This document shows, piece after piece, positions 11,513-21,587 of a stretch of DNA of 64,000 nucleotides (its first letter is position 1; the number at the start of each line of letters is the position of its first letter). The notes beneath the pieces were generated by a model. It was not told where the DNA came from. It did no database searches and was given only the letters and a program-made list of their open reading frames with translations. Both the position numbers and the translations under genes were made by a program. This stretch comes from Zanthoxylum bungeanum (Eukaryota > Streptophyta > Magnoliopsida > Sapindales > Rutaceae). The stretch is from NCBI GenBank assembly GCA_019454045.1, contig SKCR01038873.1, forward strand, positions 124,001 through 188,000, given 5' to 3'.

Positions 11513-11945
11513 ATGCGCCGTGCCACGTGTCACCATCACAGCCGATCTGCTAACGTGCGCCGTGCCACGTGTCATCATCATATGCTGCCGACACTCAGAC
11601 TTGACACGTGTCGCCTCGTCATCAGCCATGTCAGCGGTCAACAAGTCAACCTTGCCACGTGTTGTGCCACATCATCAGCCACGTCAGCAGGTCAACCGAG
11701 TCAACTTGCCACGTCAGCCTCAGCCAATCAGAGCATGACACGTGTCGCCACGTGTCGCAATCCTATTGTGCCGACAAGTCAACAGTCAGCCGCCTCGCCA
11801 CGTCAGCGCCACGTCATCGCCACGTCAGCATGACGTCATCAATGACGTCATCACAATAATTGAGAATTAGCCGCCTTGACACGTGTCGCATGTACAGTCA
11901 GCCGCCTTGCTACGTGTCGCCGTATCATTGTGCCACGTCGACAAT
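11513..11945 (+). promoter_or_regulatory. Dense ACGT-core and TTGAC enhancer array in U3 of element A
   Basis: Within about 430 bp I count seven CACGTG (G-box) palindromes, five CCACGTCA motifs, two TGACGTCA palindromes back to back near 11831-11849, and many TTGAC/GTCAA (W-box core) copies. The array ends about 70 bp before the TATA box. It is repeated in the 3' LTR (17606-18038). These cores are known targets of plant bZIP, bHLH and WRKY factors, so stress- or hormone-responsive transcription is the natural inference. The overlapping ORFs here are an artefact of the repeats. Confidence 0.75.
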
Positions 11946-11947
11946 TG

Positions 11948-11986
11948 CGCGTCGCGACGCGCAGCTCCTTGGCGTCGCGACGCGCT
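11948..11986. repeat. GCGTCGCGACGC palindrome pair
   Basis: Two perfect palindromes (GCGCGTCGCGACGCGC and GCGTCGCGACGC) lie between the enhancer array and TATA box. Another copy is at 11398-11411 and one lies in the cargo region at 14976-14988. Confidence 0.8.
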
Positions 11987-12015
11987 AACAGTTCCTGAAC
12001 AGTAAAATTTTTTGC

Positions 12016-12023
12016 TATAAATA
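12016..12023 (+). promoter_or_regulatory. TATA box of element A 5' LTR
   Basis: TATAAATA followed about 35 bp later by a CT-rich initiator region (CTCCTCTCTCTCTTG). Duplicated at 18110-18117. Confidence 0.75.
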
Positions 12024-12317
12024 GGCCGCGAATTTTCAGTTTTTTAGACACTCCTCTCTCTCTTGATTTCTCTCTCTAGAATTTTTATTTTTTTTTTTTA
12101 TTTTTAGTTTGTAATTTATTTTAATTACTTTTGTAATAATTGTAATTTAATTTTTACTTTTTACTTTTTACAGTTTTTACTATTCACCATGTTGAAGTAA
12201 CTTTTTCAGCTAGGGTGAAAGGTAATTCTTTTACTGTTACTATTTAGATTAATCTCCCTTAAAAATAATATATTAACTATTTAAAATATTGACTTAATAA
12301 GGGATACCGCTATATTG

Positions 12318-12480
12318 GTCGGTTGGTAATTTAATTTTAATCTGGTTTAAACCTGACTAATCACGATACCGCCAGACTGGTCGGTTGGTAAATTTATTTT
12401 TGGTTCCGCCTTAATGGCTGGTTGGACTTAATTTGACTAATCAGGATACCGCCAGAATGGTCGGTTGGTAATATTCTCAC
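12318..12480 (+). repeat. Three copies of the ACCGCC..GGTCGGTTGGTAA motif in the R/U5 part of the A LTR
   Basis: Imperfect repeats with spacing about 60 bp, each pairing GATACCGCC with GGTCGGTTGGTAA. Similar motifs appear in the LTRs of G (2365-2490, minus), C (8020-8200) and the C 3' LTR (29610-29750), in otherwise diverged sequence. Confidence 0.75.
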
Positions 12481-13355
12481 AAGTTTATATATTATTTTAT
12501 GGGAGATATCTAAATTAGTAGTAGTAAAAGTAATTCCTTTTACCTTAGCATTTTATTTTACTTTATTTTACTTTTCAGTATTTTTATTTTATGTATTTAT
12601 TTTTATAGTCCTAGTTATGTTTTAATTAATTAGGGGTTGTGATGACTTTTAATATCACCGGTTTATAAGGGATTATTTTATAGTTGGGTAATTTACAGGT
12701 TTATTTATTAAGTCTTAAGCTTAATGCTTCTTGTTGTCTGATCACCAATAAGATTGATATGGTAAATCTAAAATGAACTAGACATAGGGATTTTAGGTTT
12801 CAGCCTTAGACTTAATAGCCTACGATCTTCCTTGAGGATAGATAACCCTTTAATAGATTTCCTTACAGGATAGGAATATACCTGTCGGGCGGGGGTAGCC
12901 ATAATTGGAACTTAAACTTAATGAATCCAGGTAATGTGGTTGACATAGGATATGGTTCAATTGGGTTATACTGGGTATTTGTAGTTGACCATCGGAAGAG
13001 GCTTTTACATAATTTAGTGTTCCAGGTTAGTAAACTGATTTATTACACAAACATAAAATAATCACTTCATCTTTTAAATGATATTAAAAGAATTCACAAC
13101 CTTAATATCTTTTTATCTGTTATTTTCCTTAGTATTTTCTTTTATCTTTTTATTTATTTATTTTGTAAAATCTTCAATCAACCAATCAATCAAGCAATCA
13201 TTCTATTCTCCCTTTAATTAGATATTTGTAAATAAATAGATTCAATAATTAATAACAACAGTAGGAATTAAGTCCTCGTGGGATCGATATTTTTATACTA
13301 CTTGAACGATACGTGCGCTTGCGTTATACGTGTGTGTTTACGCCGGTCAAGTTTT

Positions 13356-13372
13356 TGGCGCCGTTGCCGGGG
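13356..13372 (+). other. Primer binding site, tRNA-Asp (element A)
   Basis: TGGCGCCGTTGCCGGGG, perfect complement of the tRNA-Asp 3' end, 6 nt after the LTR end. Confidence 0.95.
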
Positions 13373-13485
13373 ACTTATATTTCTTGAGTTATTAATTTTG
13401 AAGCTATCTAATTTACTTGTATCTAATTTTCTTTATTTTTATCTGTAATTTTTATTTCTTTCTTTTGATTTCAGGTGACTTACAA

Positions 13486-14534
13486 ATGGAACATTACTGG
13501 GAGATTGAAAGATTACGTGCTTTACAAGAAAATACACCCCACATCTGGGAGCAACAGTCCGGTTTTCTGAGGCCTGTTGTCGAGCCCAATGATTATCACT
13601 GGATGCCAGAACCAAGCAATACTACATTTGCTCAACAGAACTCAATGTGGAGATGTGACATATGTAATGGTGACCACCCAAGCGATTATTGCGAATACAA
13701 CTACCATCCAGGGTGGCAGAACTATCAAGACCCTTCATGGTACGAAGAACCATCACATTTCAGAGAACCACATTTTCCATCTTATCCACCATCTTCCTTC
13801 GATCCTTATCAAGAACCAGAACCATCAGAGGAAGATCAATTGATTCACATGTTCAAGGAACAGACAGCTCGATTTGATACACAAATTCAGAGTCAAACGG
13901 TCTATACAGAGAATGACAGATCAATTAGACAATTAACAGATAACCTGAATCAAATATCTCACGGAGCAAATTCAAACAATGCTGAAGAAGCCTTCGAATA
14001 TCCTCAGATTATCATGACATCATAACAGAGGATGAGGCTGAGCAGTATCAAGAATCAGAGGTATCAGTTCAGGAACCCGAACCGGCAAAGTCTCGATTTG
14101 ATTTTTATTATTCTGACTCTGACGAGGAGGAAGCTGATCCATTTATACCAACTGCACCAACAACGGAGGATCAAACTTTCAAGCCTCAAAATGAAGATCT
14201 TGGAGATTCCATTGTACAAATGTTTGAAGAAGATCTACTTGAGCCAATCAATTCACCCGAATCAGAGGATGAAGACCTAATGTCTGACTCATCTTTTCAT
14301 CCTCAGGTGGCGCAAGAAACAGAGCAAATGGAGGAGCAAATGTCTGACCTTAATAAAGATCCAGAGCATTCAGGAGAAACATCACTGTTTTGGGGAGTAC
14401 AAATCAAAGATATCACCCAGAAGTTTGACAGAATGGAACTTCCATTCCAAGTCAAACACCATACGAGACCTCCTGATTTTCTTTCTTTCTTTGCAGGAAC
14501 CACTGGAGCAATAAAGATTAAAAAGTGGCACTAG
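13486..14534 (+). pseudogene. Gag-derived ORF of element A with Athila zinc knuckle and acidic tail (one frameshift)
   Basis: The ATG at 13486 follows a tract resembling a 3' splice site (TTTTGATTTCAG). The first frame gives 179 residues and stops at 14025. The reading continues without another break in the next frame from about 14022 to 14534, so one base was lost or gained. Residues 57-69 are CDICNGDHPSDYC, the C-X2-C-X3-H-X4-C knuckle seen in Athila gag. The gag core that normally precedes the knuckle is missing. The second half is acidic and Ser/Glu/Asp-rich (SDSDEEEADPF, SPESEDEDLMSDSS). It may still bind the element's RNA but cannot form a capsid on its own. Function unknown. Confidence 0.7.
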
Positions 14535-14668
14535 CACTGAATGAGACAAAACTCATTTTGCCACTTTACCGTTGGAAGAGACCCTTCAAAAGCAATGCTC
14601 ACGGAATTGTCTGTAATCGGACATCCAAAACGACATTGAAACCTCCTTAACATATGGATTTCAGTCAC

Positions 14669-14713
14669 GTCTGGCTGAAGACGAAAAATTTAGCGCTAGC
14701 AGGGAGGCAACCC
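14669..14713 (+). promoter_or_regulatory. Conserved hairpin and GGGAGGCAACCC box (element A)
   Basis: GTCTGGCTGAAGAC (14669-14682) and GGGAGGCAACCC (14702-14713) at the same 33-nt offset as in B, although the bases between them differ. A U-rich stretch ending in TTTTGCAG (14776-14783) follows and looks like a 3' splice acceptor for the downstream cargo region. Confidence 0.65.
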
Positions 14714-14942
14714 ATGCAATTTTGTTGTAATTTATTTTTCATATTTTGTGTGAACTTTTTAATTTTTTGTGTTAGTTTTGCAGGAAAAATAAAAACGGAA
14801 TTTTTCAGGACAAAGCAAGCCAGTGCAAGCGGGATTTTCAAAATAAAAATTTGACAAAATCACGAAGATACAAAGTTGATCCAGAAAAGACGGCCGAGTA
14901 AGAAGTCTTATGGATTTATCTGTCGCAAGACATGGTTTTGCC

Positions 14943-14969
<27 letters not shown>
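14943..14969 (+). repeat. Poly(A) run inside element A
   Basis: About 27 A residues directly before the cargo region. A second run of about 38 A lies at 16475-16512. Internal poly(A) runs could mark joins made through RNA templates, or be slippage. Confidence 0.8.
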
Positions 14970-14974
<5 letters not shown>

Positions 14975-14984
14975 GCGTCGCGAC

Positions 14985-15540
14985 GCTGACACGGAAATCA
15001 GAGACATAAGCAGAGGCTGACAGCATCTCCTTTCACTCTTCATCTTCTTCATCCGCAACCACTCACCGAGAACAAACAAAACCAAGATCCACCCCTTGCC
15101 GTGACCGAAACCCCCAGCCACCGAACCAAAATCGAGTGCCATCGTGACCGTGAGCCTCACGACCGAGATCCATAGCCTGCAACCATCTCGCCAGAACCAC
15201 CATCACCTCGACACAAGCCGAAACCACCCAGATCTCACCATTTTCTCTCAAATCTCCATCATCAACCACACAAGCCATCACCACACCAAGCCGAGCCCAC
15301 TGCCGTGTCTTGCCGTGACTGCCAAGCCGACTTCCGCAAGCCGAATACTCCAAAACCGACCCATCCCCTCACTACCGAGAGAGTCCACCACCGAGAGTCA
15401 CCAGAAGCCAACCCACTGCCGTCCAACAACCAAAGACCAGAAATCCAAGCCAAAACCACAAAAGAAAGAAAGAAAAAAGAGAGGAGAAAGAAAAGAAGAA
15501 CCCAACCCACTGTTGCCAAAACCAGAATTGAAGTAAATGA
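14985..15540 (+). other. Compositionally foreign 'cargo' region of element A
   Basis: The region is C- and A-rich and reads like the 5' leader and start of a plant transcript: CTCC/CTTC tracts, then CCACCG-type codons. It is unlike the T-rich DNA on both sides. The longest sense frame (15144-15536, 130 residues) is rich in Pro, His, Lys and Ser and ends in a Lys/Glu run. I recognise no domain. It occupies the slot that in element C holds the LOG-like gene. Either a captured host 5' region or low-complexity spacer. Confidence 0.4.
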
Positions 15541-15987
15541 AATTTGATAAATTATTTGATTTTGATTATTTATTTTGATAAATTTGTTTTGAATTGTTTG
15601 TTTGTTTTGTTTTTGATTTTTTTGAATTACGAAGGGTTGATTTTTGATTCTTTGATTCGTAGATTGTGGGGGCGAAGAGTTGAATGGAGGTGTTTGTGGC
15701 ATTTGGTAGATTTAGGTTGTATTGGATAATCAAAAATTCAGGGGAGACTCTGTCGAATTTTTTTGAAAAATACCAAAGTTGGGATTTGATTGGTGATAAT
15801 TTTTTAGGGTGAATTTTGGGGAAATTTTGAGTTTTTAGAGGTGATTCTGCCAAAATTTTTAATGAAAAATGGTCAAATAACAATCGTGGTAAGAATCGTA
15901 ATTTGGACATAAATCTTAATCGGTAATTTTCCTGTAAAATTTCAGCTGATCAGGTATTACCTTCTAACTCTTCTTCTACTGTTTAAG

Positions 15988-16025
15988 ACATTGGGGACAA
16001 TGTCTCATTTAGGTTTGGGGGAGGG
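15988..16025 (+). promoter_or_regulatory. Stem-loop plus internal polypurine-like tract (element A)
   Basis: ACATTGGGGACAATGT (perfect 6-bp stem) is followed by AGGTTTGGGGGAGGG. The latter nearly copies the true 3' polypurine tract AGGTTTGGGGGTG at 17295-17307, so it is a candidate second plus-strand priming site. About 230 bp on, TGAGACGTATCTCA (16247-16260) is another hairpin shared with C (25906-25921). Confidence 0.55.
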
Positions 16026-16472
16026 AATTAGTTGATTAATACCTTGTTTTTAGTTTGTATGTTGTTTTTTATTTTTATTGTTTTTAGTTTGTATGTTGTT
16101 TTTTATTTTAGTTCAAAATTTTTCGAAAAATACAAAAAAATTGAAAAATTTTCAAAATTACAAAAATATTTTGCATTTTTTGTTTTTATTTTGACTAAAA
16201 AGGTGAAATTGGTAAAAGATAGCCGAGTAAGGAATTTCCACTCCTGAGACGTATCTCAAACCTATTTTGAAATTAGTTAATTTTTGTTTATTTCCTTTTG
16301 AATTATTTAATTTGTGAATTCTCCTTAAAACTAACTAAAATGGATCTTCATATGTTCAGTTGACAGGTATTATGAACTTACATGGAAACATACGGACATG
16401 AGCTAAAATTGAAAAGTTTGTAATATTCAGTGCTATAGTTTAATTGGAGGAAGCATCTCTAAATAGTGATGG

Positions 16473-16514
<42 letters not shown>

Positions 16515-16515
16515 G

Positions 16516-16745
16516 TCCGAGATCCGAGTTATTAAGTCTGTAAGGGTATTTTAATACCTAGTGCCCTAAAACCAACTAGTTTGGGAGTCATTGGCCCAAA
16601 GCTCGCTACATGGATCAAAGATGCTGCAAAAATATATATATCTGAAGTCTGAGTAATTAAGTTCGTAGGGTGTGTCTTAACACCTGGTGCCCTAAAGCCA
16701 ACTGGTTTGGGAGCCACCGACCCAAAGCTCGCTACACAGACGGAA
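16516..16745 (+). repeat. Tandem duplication of a conserved block in element A
   Basis: Two copies of about 110 bp (16516-16627 and 16645-16745) share GTGCCCTAAA.CCAACT and GGCCCAAAGCTCGCTACA. Element C has one copy (28461-28565). Non-coding, function unknown. Confidence 0.75.
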
Positions 16746-17145
16746 GGTATTGTATATAAATAAAAAATAGAAAAAAATCAAAGAAAAAATCAGAAAAATC
16801 AGAAAATTATTCCATTGCTACAAAAAGGTGTGAAATCTGATAGAACTTTAGGACAAAAATATTACTCTCTTATCAACTGCACTTATGACTGTTGTGGGCA
16901 AAAATGAGTTGATTAATATTTTGTTGACTGTGTATATGAAGAATGGTAAAAATAATCGGAGAATTTACTTATTCGGTAATTTAGAAAGAAACAAAACAAC
17001 TAGTAACTTGGAGTAGAATTTTCACCTGATTAGTCATTAACTTTCTTTATTCTCTTTTCTCTTGTCTTTTTGCTTTTGTGTGCATTAGTTTTAATACCTT
17101 TTTACTTTTGTAAAATGTTTGTGGGTATCATTGCTGTACACCCTC

Positions 17146-17307
17146 ACGAGACTACACTCGTCCACTAGGGACACCTAGGGGTTTAAAGGCTTGTTGCATA
17201 CGCTAAATGCAACCGTGATCCCTACGAAAATGGCTTAGTTAAATTTTGTTAAGTTATTTTATTTTGTATTTTGCTCGAGGACTAGCAAAATGTTAGGTTT
17301 GGGGGTG
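17146..17307 (+). promoter_or_regulatory. 3' hairpin pair and polypurine tract (element A)
   Basis: ACGAG-ACTACA-CTCGT (17146-17161) and TTGCAT...ATGCAA (17194-17212) are hairpins retained in B (19644-19660 and 19693-19711), where the first loop has one extra base. The tract AGGTTTGGGGGTG abuts the 3' LTR and should prime plus-strand DNA. Confidence 0.65.
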
Positions 17308-19464
17308 TGATAAGTGGTATTTATATCACTATTTCCCACTCATTTAACTTAATATTTTGTATAGTTTCTTGAGTTTTGTGAACGTTTTGATGTGTTTTAT
17401 TGTTATTTTGCAGATAAATAAAGTTTGGACAGCACTAGAGGCAATTGGGGCAAAACCGGACAAAAATGCGTCAACAGGGATATTTTAGTCTTCTTCGCGT
17501 CGCGACGCTGGATCACAGCGCGCCGCGACGCCTAACGTGAGCCGGATTTGCTAAAATGCGCCTGGTCAACGGTCAACCATTTGAAGAAGTTTTGACTTTG
17601 CTAAAATGCGCCGTGCCACGTGTCACCATCACAGCCGATCTGCTAACGTGCGCCGTGCCACGTGTCATCATCATATGCTGCCGACACTCAGACTTGACAC
17701 GTGTCGCCTCGTCATCAGCCATGTCAGCGGTCAACAAGTCAACCTTGCCACGTGTTGTGCCACATCATCAGCCACGTCAGCAGGTCAACCGAGTCAACTT
17801 GCCACGTCAGCCTCAGCCAATCAGAGCATGACACGTGTCGCCACGTGTCGCAATCCTATTGTGCCGACAAGTCAACAGTCAGCCGCCTCGCCACGTCAGC
17901 GCCACGTCATCGCCACGTCAGCATGACGTCATCAATGACGTCATCACAATAATTGAGAATTAGCCGCCTTGACACGTGTCGCATGTACAGTCAGCCGCCT
18001 TGCTACGTGTCGCCGTATCATTGTGCCACGTCGACAAATTGCGCGTCGCGACGCGCAGCTCCTTGGCGTCGCGACGCGCTAACAGTTCCTGAACAGTAAA
18101 ATTTTTTGCTATAAATAGGCCGCGAATTTTCAGTTTTTAAGACACTCCTCTCTCTCTTGATTTCTCTCTCTAGAGAGAGTTTCTCTCTCTAGAATTTTTA
18201 GTTTTTTTTTTTATTTTTAGTTTGTAATTTATTTTAATTACTTTTGTAATAATAGTAATTTAATTTTTACTTTTTACTTTTTACAGTTTTTACTATTCAC
18301 CATGTTGAAGTAACTTTTTCAGCTAGGGTGAAAGGTAATTCTTTTACTGTTACTATTTAGATTAATCTCCCTTAAAAATAATATATTAACTATTTAAAAT
18401 ATTGACTTAATAAGGGATACCGCTATATTGGTCGGTTGGTAATTTAATTTTAATCTGGTTTAAACCTGACTAATCACGAATACCGCCAGACTGGTCGGTT
18501 GGTAAATTTATTTTTGGTTCCGCCTTAATGGCTGGTTGGACTTAATTTGACTAATCAGGATACCGCCAGAATGGTCGGTTGGTAATATTCTCACAAGTTT
18601 ATATATTATTTTATGGGAGATATCTAAATTAGTAGTAGTAAAAGTAATTCCTTTTACCTTAGCATTTTATTTTACTTTATTTTACTTTTCAGTATTTTTA
18701 TTTTATGTATTTATTTTTTATAGTCCTAGTTATGTTTTAATTAATTAGGGGTTGTGATGACTTTTAATATCACCGGTTTATAAGGGATTATTTTATAGTT
18801 GGGTAATTTACAGGTTTATTTATTAAGTCTTAAGCTTAATGCTTCTTGTTGTCTGATCACCAATAAGATTGATATGGTAAATCTAAAATGAACTAGACAT
18901 AGGGATTTTAGGTTTCAGCCTTAGACTTAATAGCCTACGATCTTCCTTGAGGATAGATAACCCTTTAATAGATTTCCTTACAGGATAGGAATATACCTGT
19001 CGGGCGGGGGTAGCCATAATTGGAACTTAAACTTAATGAATCCAGGTAATGTGGTTGACATAGGAATATGGTTCAATTGGGTTATACTGGGTATTTGTAG
19101 TTGACCATCGGAAGAGGCTTTTACATAATTAGTGTTCCAGGTTAGTAAACTGATTTATTACACAAACATAAAATAATCACTTCATCTTTTAAATGATATT
19201 AAAAGAATTCACAACCTTAATATCTTTTTATCTGTTATTTTCCTTAGTATTTTCTTTTATCTTTTTATTTATTTATTTTGTAAAATCTTCAATCAACCAA
19301 ATCAATCAAGCAATCAATTCTTTCTCCTTTAATTAGATATTTGTAAATAAATAGATTCAATAATTAATAACAACAGTAGGAATTAAGTCCTCGTGGGATC
19401 GATATTTTTATACTACTTGAACGATACGTGCGCTTGCGTTATACGTGTGTGTTTACGCCGGTCA
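17308..19464 (+). mobile_element. 3' LTR of element A
   Basis: 2157 bp, nearly identical to 11213-13349. It differs by scattered single bases and an extra CT-rich 18-19 bp segment near 18170. Ends GCCGGTCA followed by the ATTTA duplication. Confidence 0.95.
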
Positions 19465-19827
19465 ATTTACTCAAGAATTGGATTCGAGTTGCAATTGCAT
19501 ACTTTGAAGGTTCTCTAAATTCATTTAAAGCATTCTTTGAGGAAAATTTTATGTGCAACTATCGGGACTATGTTTTGTTATTTTTATATTTTTGCATGAT
19601 TGTGTGTGAATGACGTTTGTGGGTGTCGTCGCTGTAAGCCCTCACGAGACTATAACTCGTCCACTAGGGCCGCCTAGGGGTTTAAAGGCTTGTTGCATAC
19701 GCTAAATGCAATCGGGATCCCTACGAAAGCGGCTTAGTTAATTTAGTAATTTTTAATTATTTATTTGAATTTAGTTTTTATTTTATCTTTTGCTCGGGAC
19801 TAGCAAATCCTTAAGTTTGGGGGTATT
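19465..19827 (+). other. 3' internal remainder of element B with hairpins and polypurine tract
   Basis: Resumes B after A. Carries ACGAG/CTCGT and TTGCAT/ATGCAA hairpins in a block of about 120 bp closely similar to A 17120-17240, then TTAAGTTTGGGGGTATT before the LTR. The short ORF at 19428-19613 spans the A-B junction and is not a gene. Confidence 0.75.
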
Positions 19828-21281
19828 TGATAAGTGTGGTTTATACCCACTTATTACGACATTTTTAGCTTATTGTTTTGTTATATTTCGAGATATTAAA
19901 TATTATTTATCGTTTATTTTATGTTTTATTTATAGGAACATTAATACATGGATCTTGAGAAAATTACACATATTTTGGGGAACATACGGGCGAATATGAC
20001 ATAAGTTGCTCAGCACCAGGAACTCAAACATCACGCCAATATCACAAGACGCTGAAGCGCCTGTTGAAAGAAGCAAAGCAAGGCGCCATGGCGCCATCAT
20101 TATTCAAGGGCCATGGCGCCACCAATTCCATACATGTTCCAGAGTATTAGGCGTCATGGCGCCTTCAAGATGTAGCACTCCCAGCCAAAAAGCTGAGGGA
20201 TCAACGCTGCAGCGCCTGTTAGAAGATCCAGCCCCATACATATTCCAGAGAGTTAGGCACCGCGGCGCCCACTTAAGGAGCCGCGGTGCTGCGGGGAAGT
20301 CAGACGCGCTCCAGGGAAGTGATTTTAGGGTTTTCAATAATCCTAATGATACCCAGAGACTCTCAGACTCCACTATAAATATAACGGTTCGTCCAACACT
20401 CAAGAGGAGGCTAATATACTGCACAAAACACAGAAATAAATATTTTTAGAGATCCAAGGAGAGGATTGAAGAGCAACAAAGGGAGATTAAGGCGGTGACG
20501 TCCGAGGAGGAAGAGATTCAATTCGGGTTTTATCTTCTTATTTCTTTTTTAGAACTCTAATGATTTTCATTAGATTCATGACTTGTTTATTATTGTTTTT
20601 ATCTTTTGTCATGAACTAAACTCCTTAATTCTGGAGAATGATGTAATTTATGCTTGAACCATGTATTTTGTTTATCAATTTTGTGATGAAGTTTTATTCA
20701 GTTTATTTATATTCTTTTGAGTTTAATGCTTCTTGATTGCTGGCCACAATTGAAGATGATATATGTTTAGAATCTATCACTCGAGAGAGGGGATTTTGAA
20801 TAGATCTAGAGAATATAGCCTAGGATTTTATAGAGTTCGAGAGAATCTGTAGTCCTTTGAAGTCGTTAACATAGAATCACAAAGCGTAATGAGTTGTTCA
20901 CTATTGGATTTTTATAGAGATATCGAAGTCTATAGTTGATGATATTTTCACTTGGCACTCGAGAGAGGGAGTGGATATTTTAGGAGTCTTGACTTATAAA
21001 CAATTCAACTGAACAATGATTAATTGACATGACAAATACATAGGCGACAGCTAGGTGAAATCTGGATCCAGAATCTCTATCGTATTAGTTCCTCCTATTT
21101 TATTATTTTTATATTTATTTAATTAAATCTTTATTATTTGTCATCTAAATAAAGTTAGAATTATCAATTGTAGTACTTAGTGCGAGTTAACGCAATCCCT
21201 GTGGGTTCGACACTCTACACTCATATTTATACTAAAATTTGACACCGTACACTTGCGGTACGATATAAAAATATCACAACA
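19828..21281 (+). mobile_element. 3' LTR of element B
   Basis: 1454 bp, matches 8407-9851 with scattered differences. TATAAATA at 20374-20381. Ends CACAACA followed by ATAAT. Confidence 0.94.
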
Positions 21282-21286
21282 ATAAT

Positions 21287-21408
21287 AAATCTAATCCATG
21301 TGGATCGATCCCGGACTTACCGAGTTATTTAATTACTTCGACACTCTTATACTTTGGAGTAAAGAACCACTTTTTGAGCGTGTCAAGTTTTTGGCGCCGT
21401 TGTCGGGG
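21287..21408 (+). mobile_element. 5' LTR of element C, last part, and its primer site
   Basis: 21287-21385 completes the C LTR (same as 29957-30055). The primer site 21392-21408 reads TGGCGCCGTTGTCGGGG, one change from the tRNA-Asp complement. Confidence 0.9.
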
Positions 21409-21587
21409 AATATAATTTAATAGATAGAATAATAATTTTTCTTTCTTTTATTTTTTATTTTTATTTTCTCCCACGTGTTTATTATTTTATTTTGTAAGTA
21501 TTGCAGGTTGCATGATACATTGGTCTCGATCATCTAGCGGAAGATTAATTAGAGAGTCTCCATCACCTTCGCCATCAGTCAAAATGG

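Larger units (their letters stand above)
11213..13349 (+). mobile_element. 5' LTR of element A
   Basis: 2137 bp, starts TGATAAGTGG and ends GCCGGTCA. It contains an ACGT-core motif array (11513-11945), GC palindromes GCGTCGCGACGC, TATAAATA at 12016-12023, three GGTCGGTTGGTAA repeats (12318-12470), and the leader shared with element G. Confidence 0.95.
11213..19464 (+). mobile_element. Non-autonomous Athila-type LTR element A (innermost level, 8.25 kb)
   Basis: Flanked by ATTTA at 11208-11212 and 19465-19469. LTRs are 11213-13349 and 17308-19464. The internal region of about 4.0 kb has a tRNA-Asp primer site, one gag-like ORF with an Athila zinc knuckle, the GTCTGGCTGAAGAC/GGGAGGCAACCC module, a U-rich splice-acceptor-like tract, a Pro/Arg/Ser-codon-rich cargo region, the CATTG stem-loop with an internal polypurine tract, and paired hairpins before the 3' polypurine tract. 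No protease, RT or integrase. The two LTRs differ at few positions plus one 18-19 bp indel near 18170, so insertion is recent. Confidence 0.95.
8407..21281 (+). mobile_element. Non-autonomous LTR element B (middle level), no coding capacity
   Basis: Flanked by ATAAT at 8402-8406 and 21282-21286. LTRs are 8407-9851 (1445 bp) and 19828-21281 (1454 bp), both starting TGATAAGTGTGG and ending CACAACA or CCCAACA. Without element A the internal region is only about 1.7 kb (9852-11212 and 19470-19827). It holds the tRNA-Asp primer site, a small possible gag remnant, the GGGAGGCAACCC module, the CATTG stem-loop and the 3' hairpin block. This is a large-retrotransposon-derivative type of element that must borrow all its proteins. 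Confidence 0.94.

Noticed and set aside
11463..11859. Three overlapping plus-strand ORFs, repeated at 17556-17952
   Set aside because: They lie in the U3 of the two A LTRs upstream of the TATA box, in repeated motif DNA. Duplication reflects the LTR pair, not a gene family.
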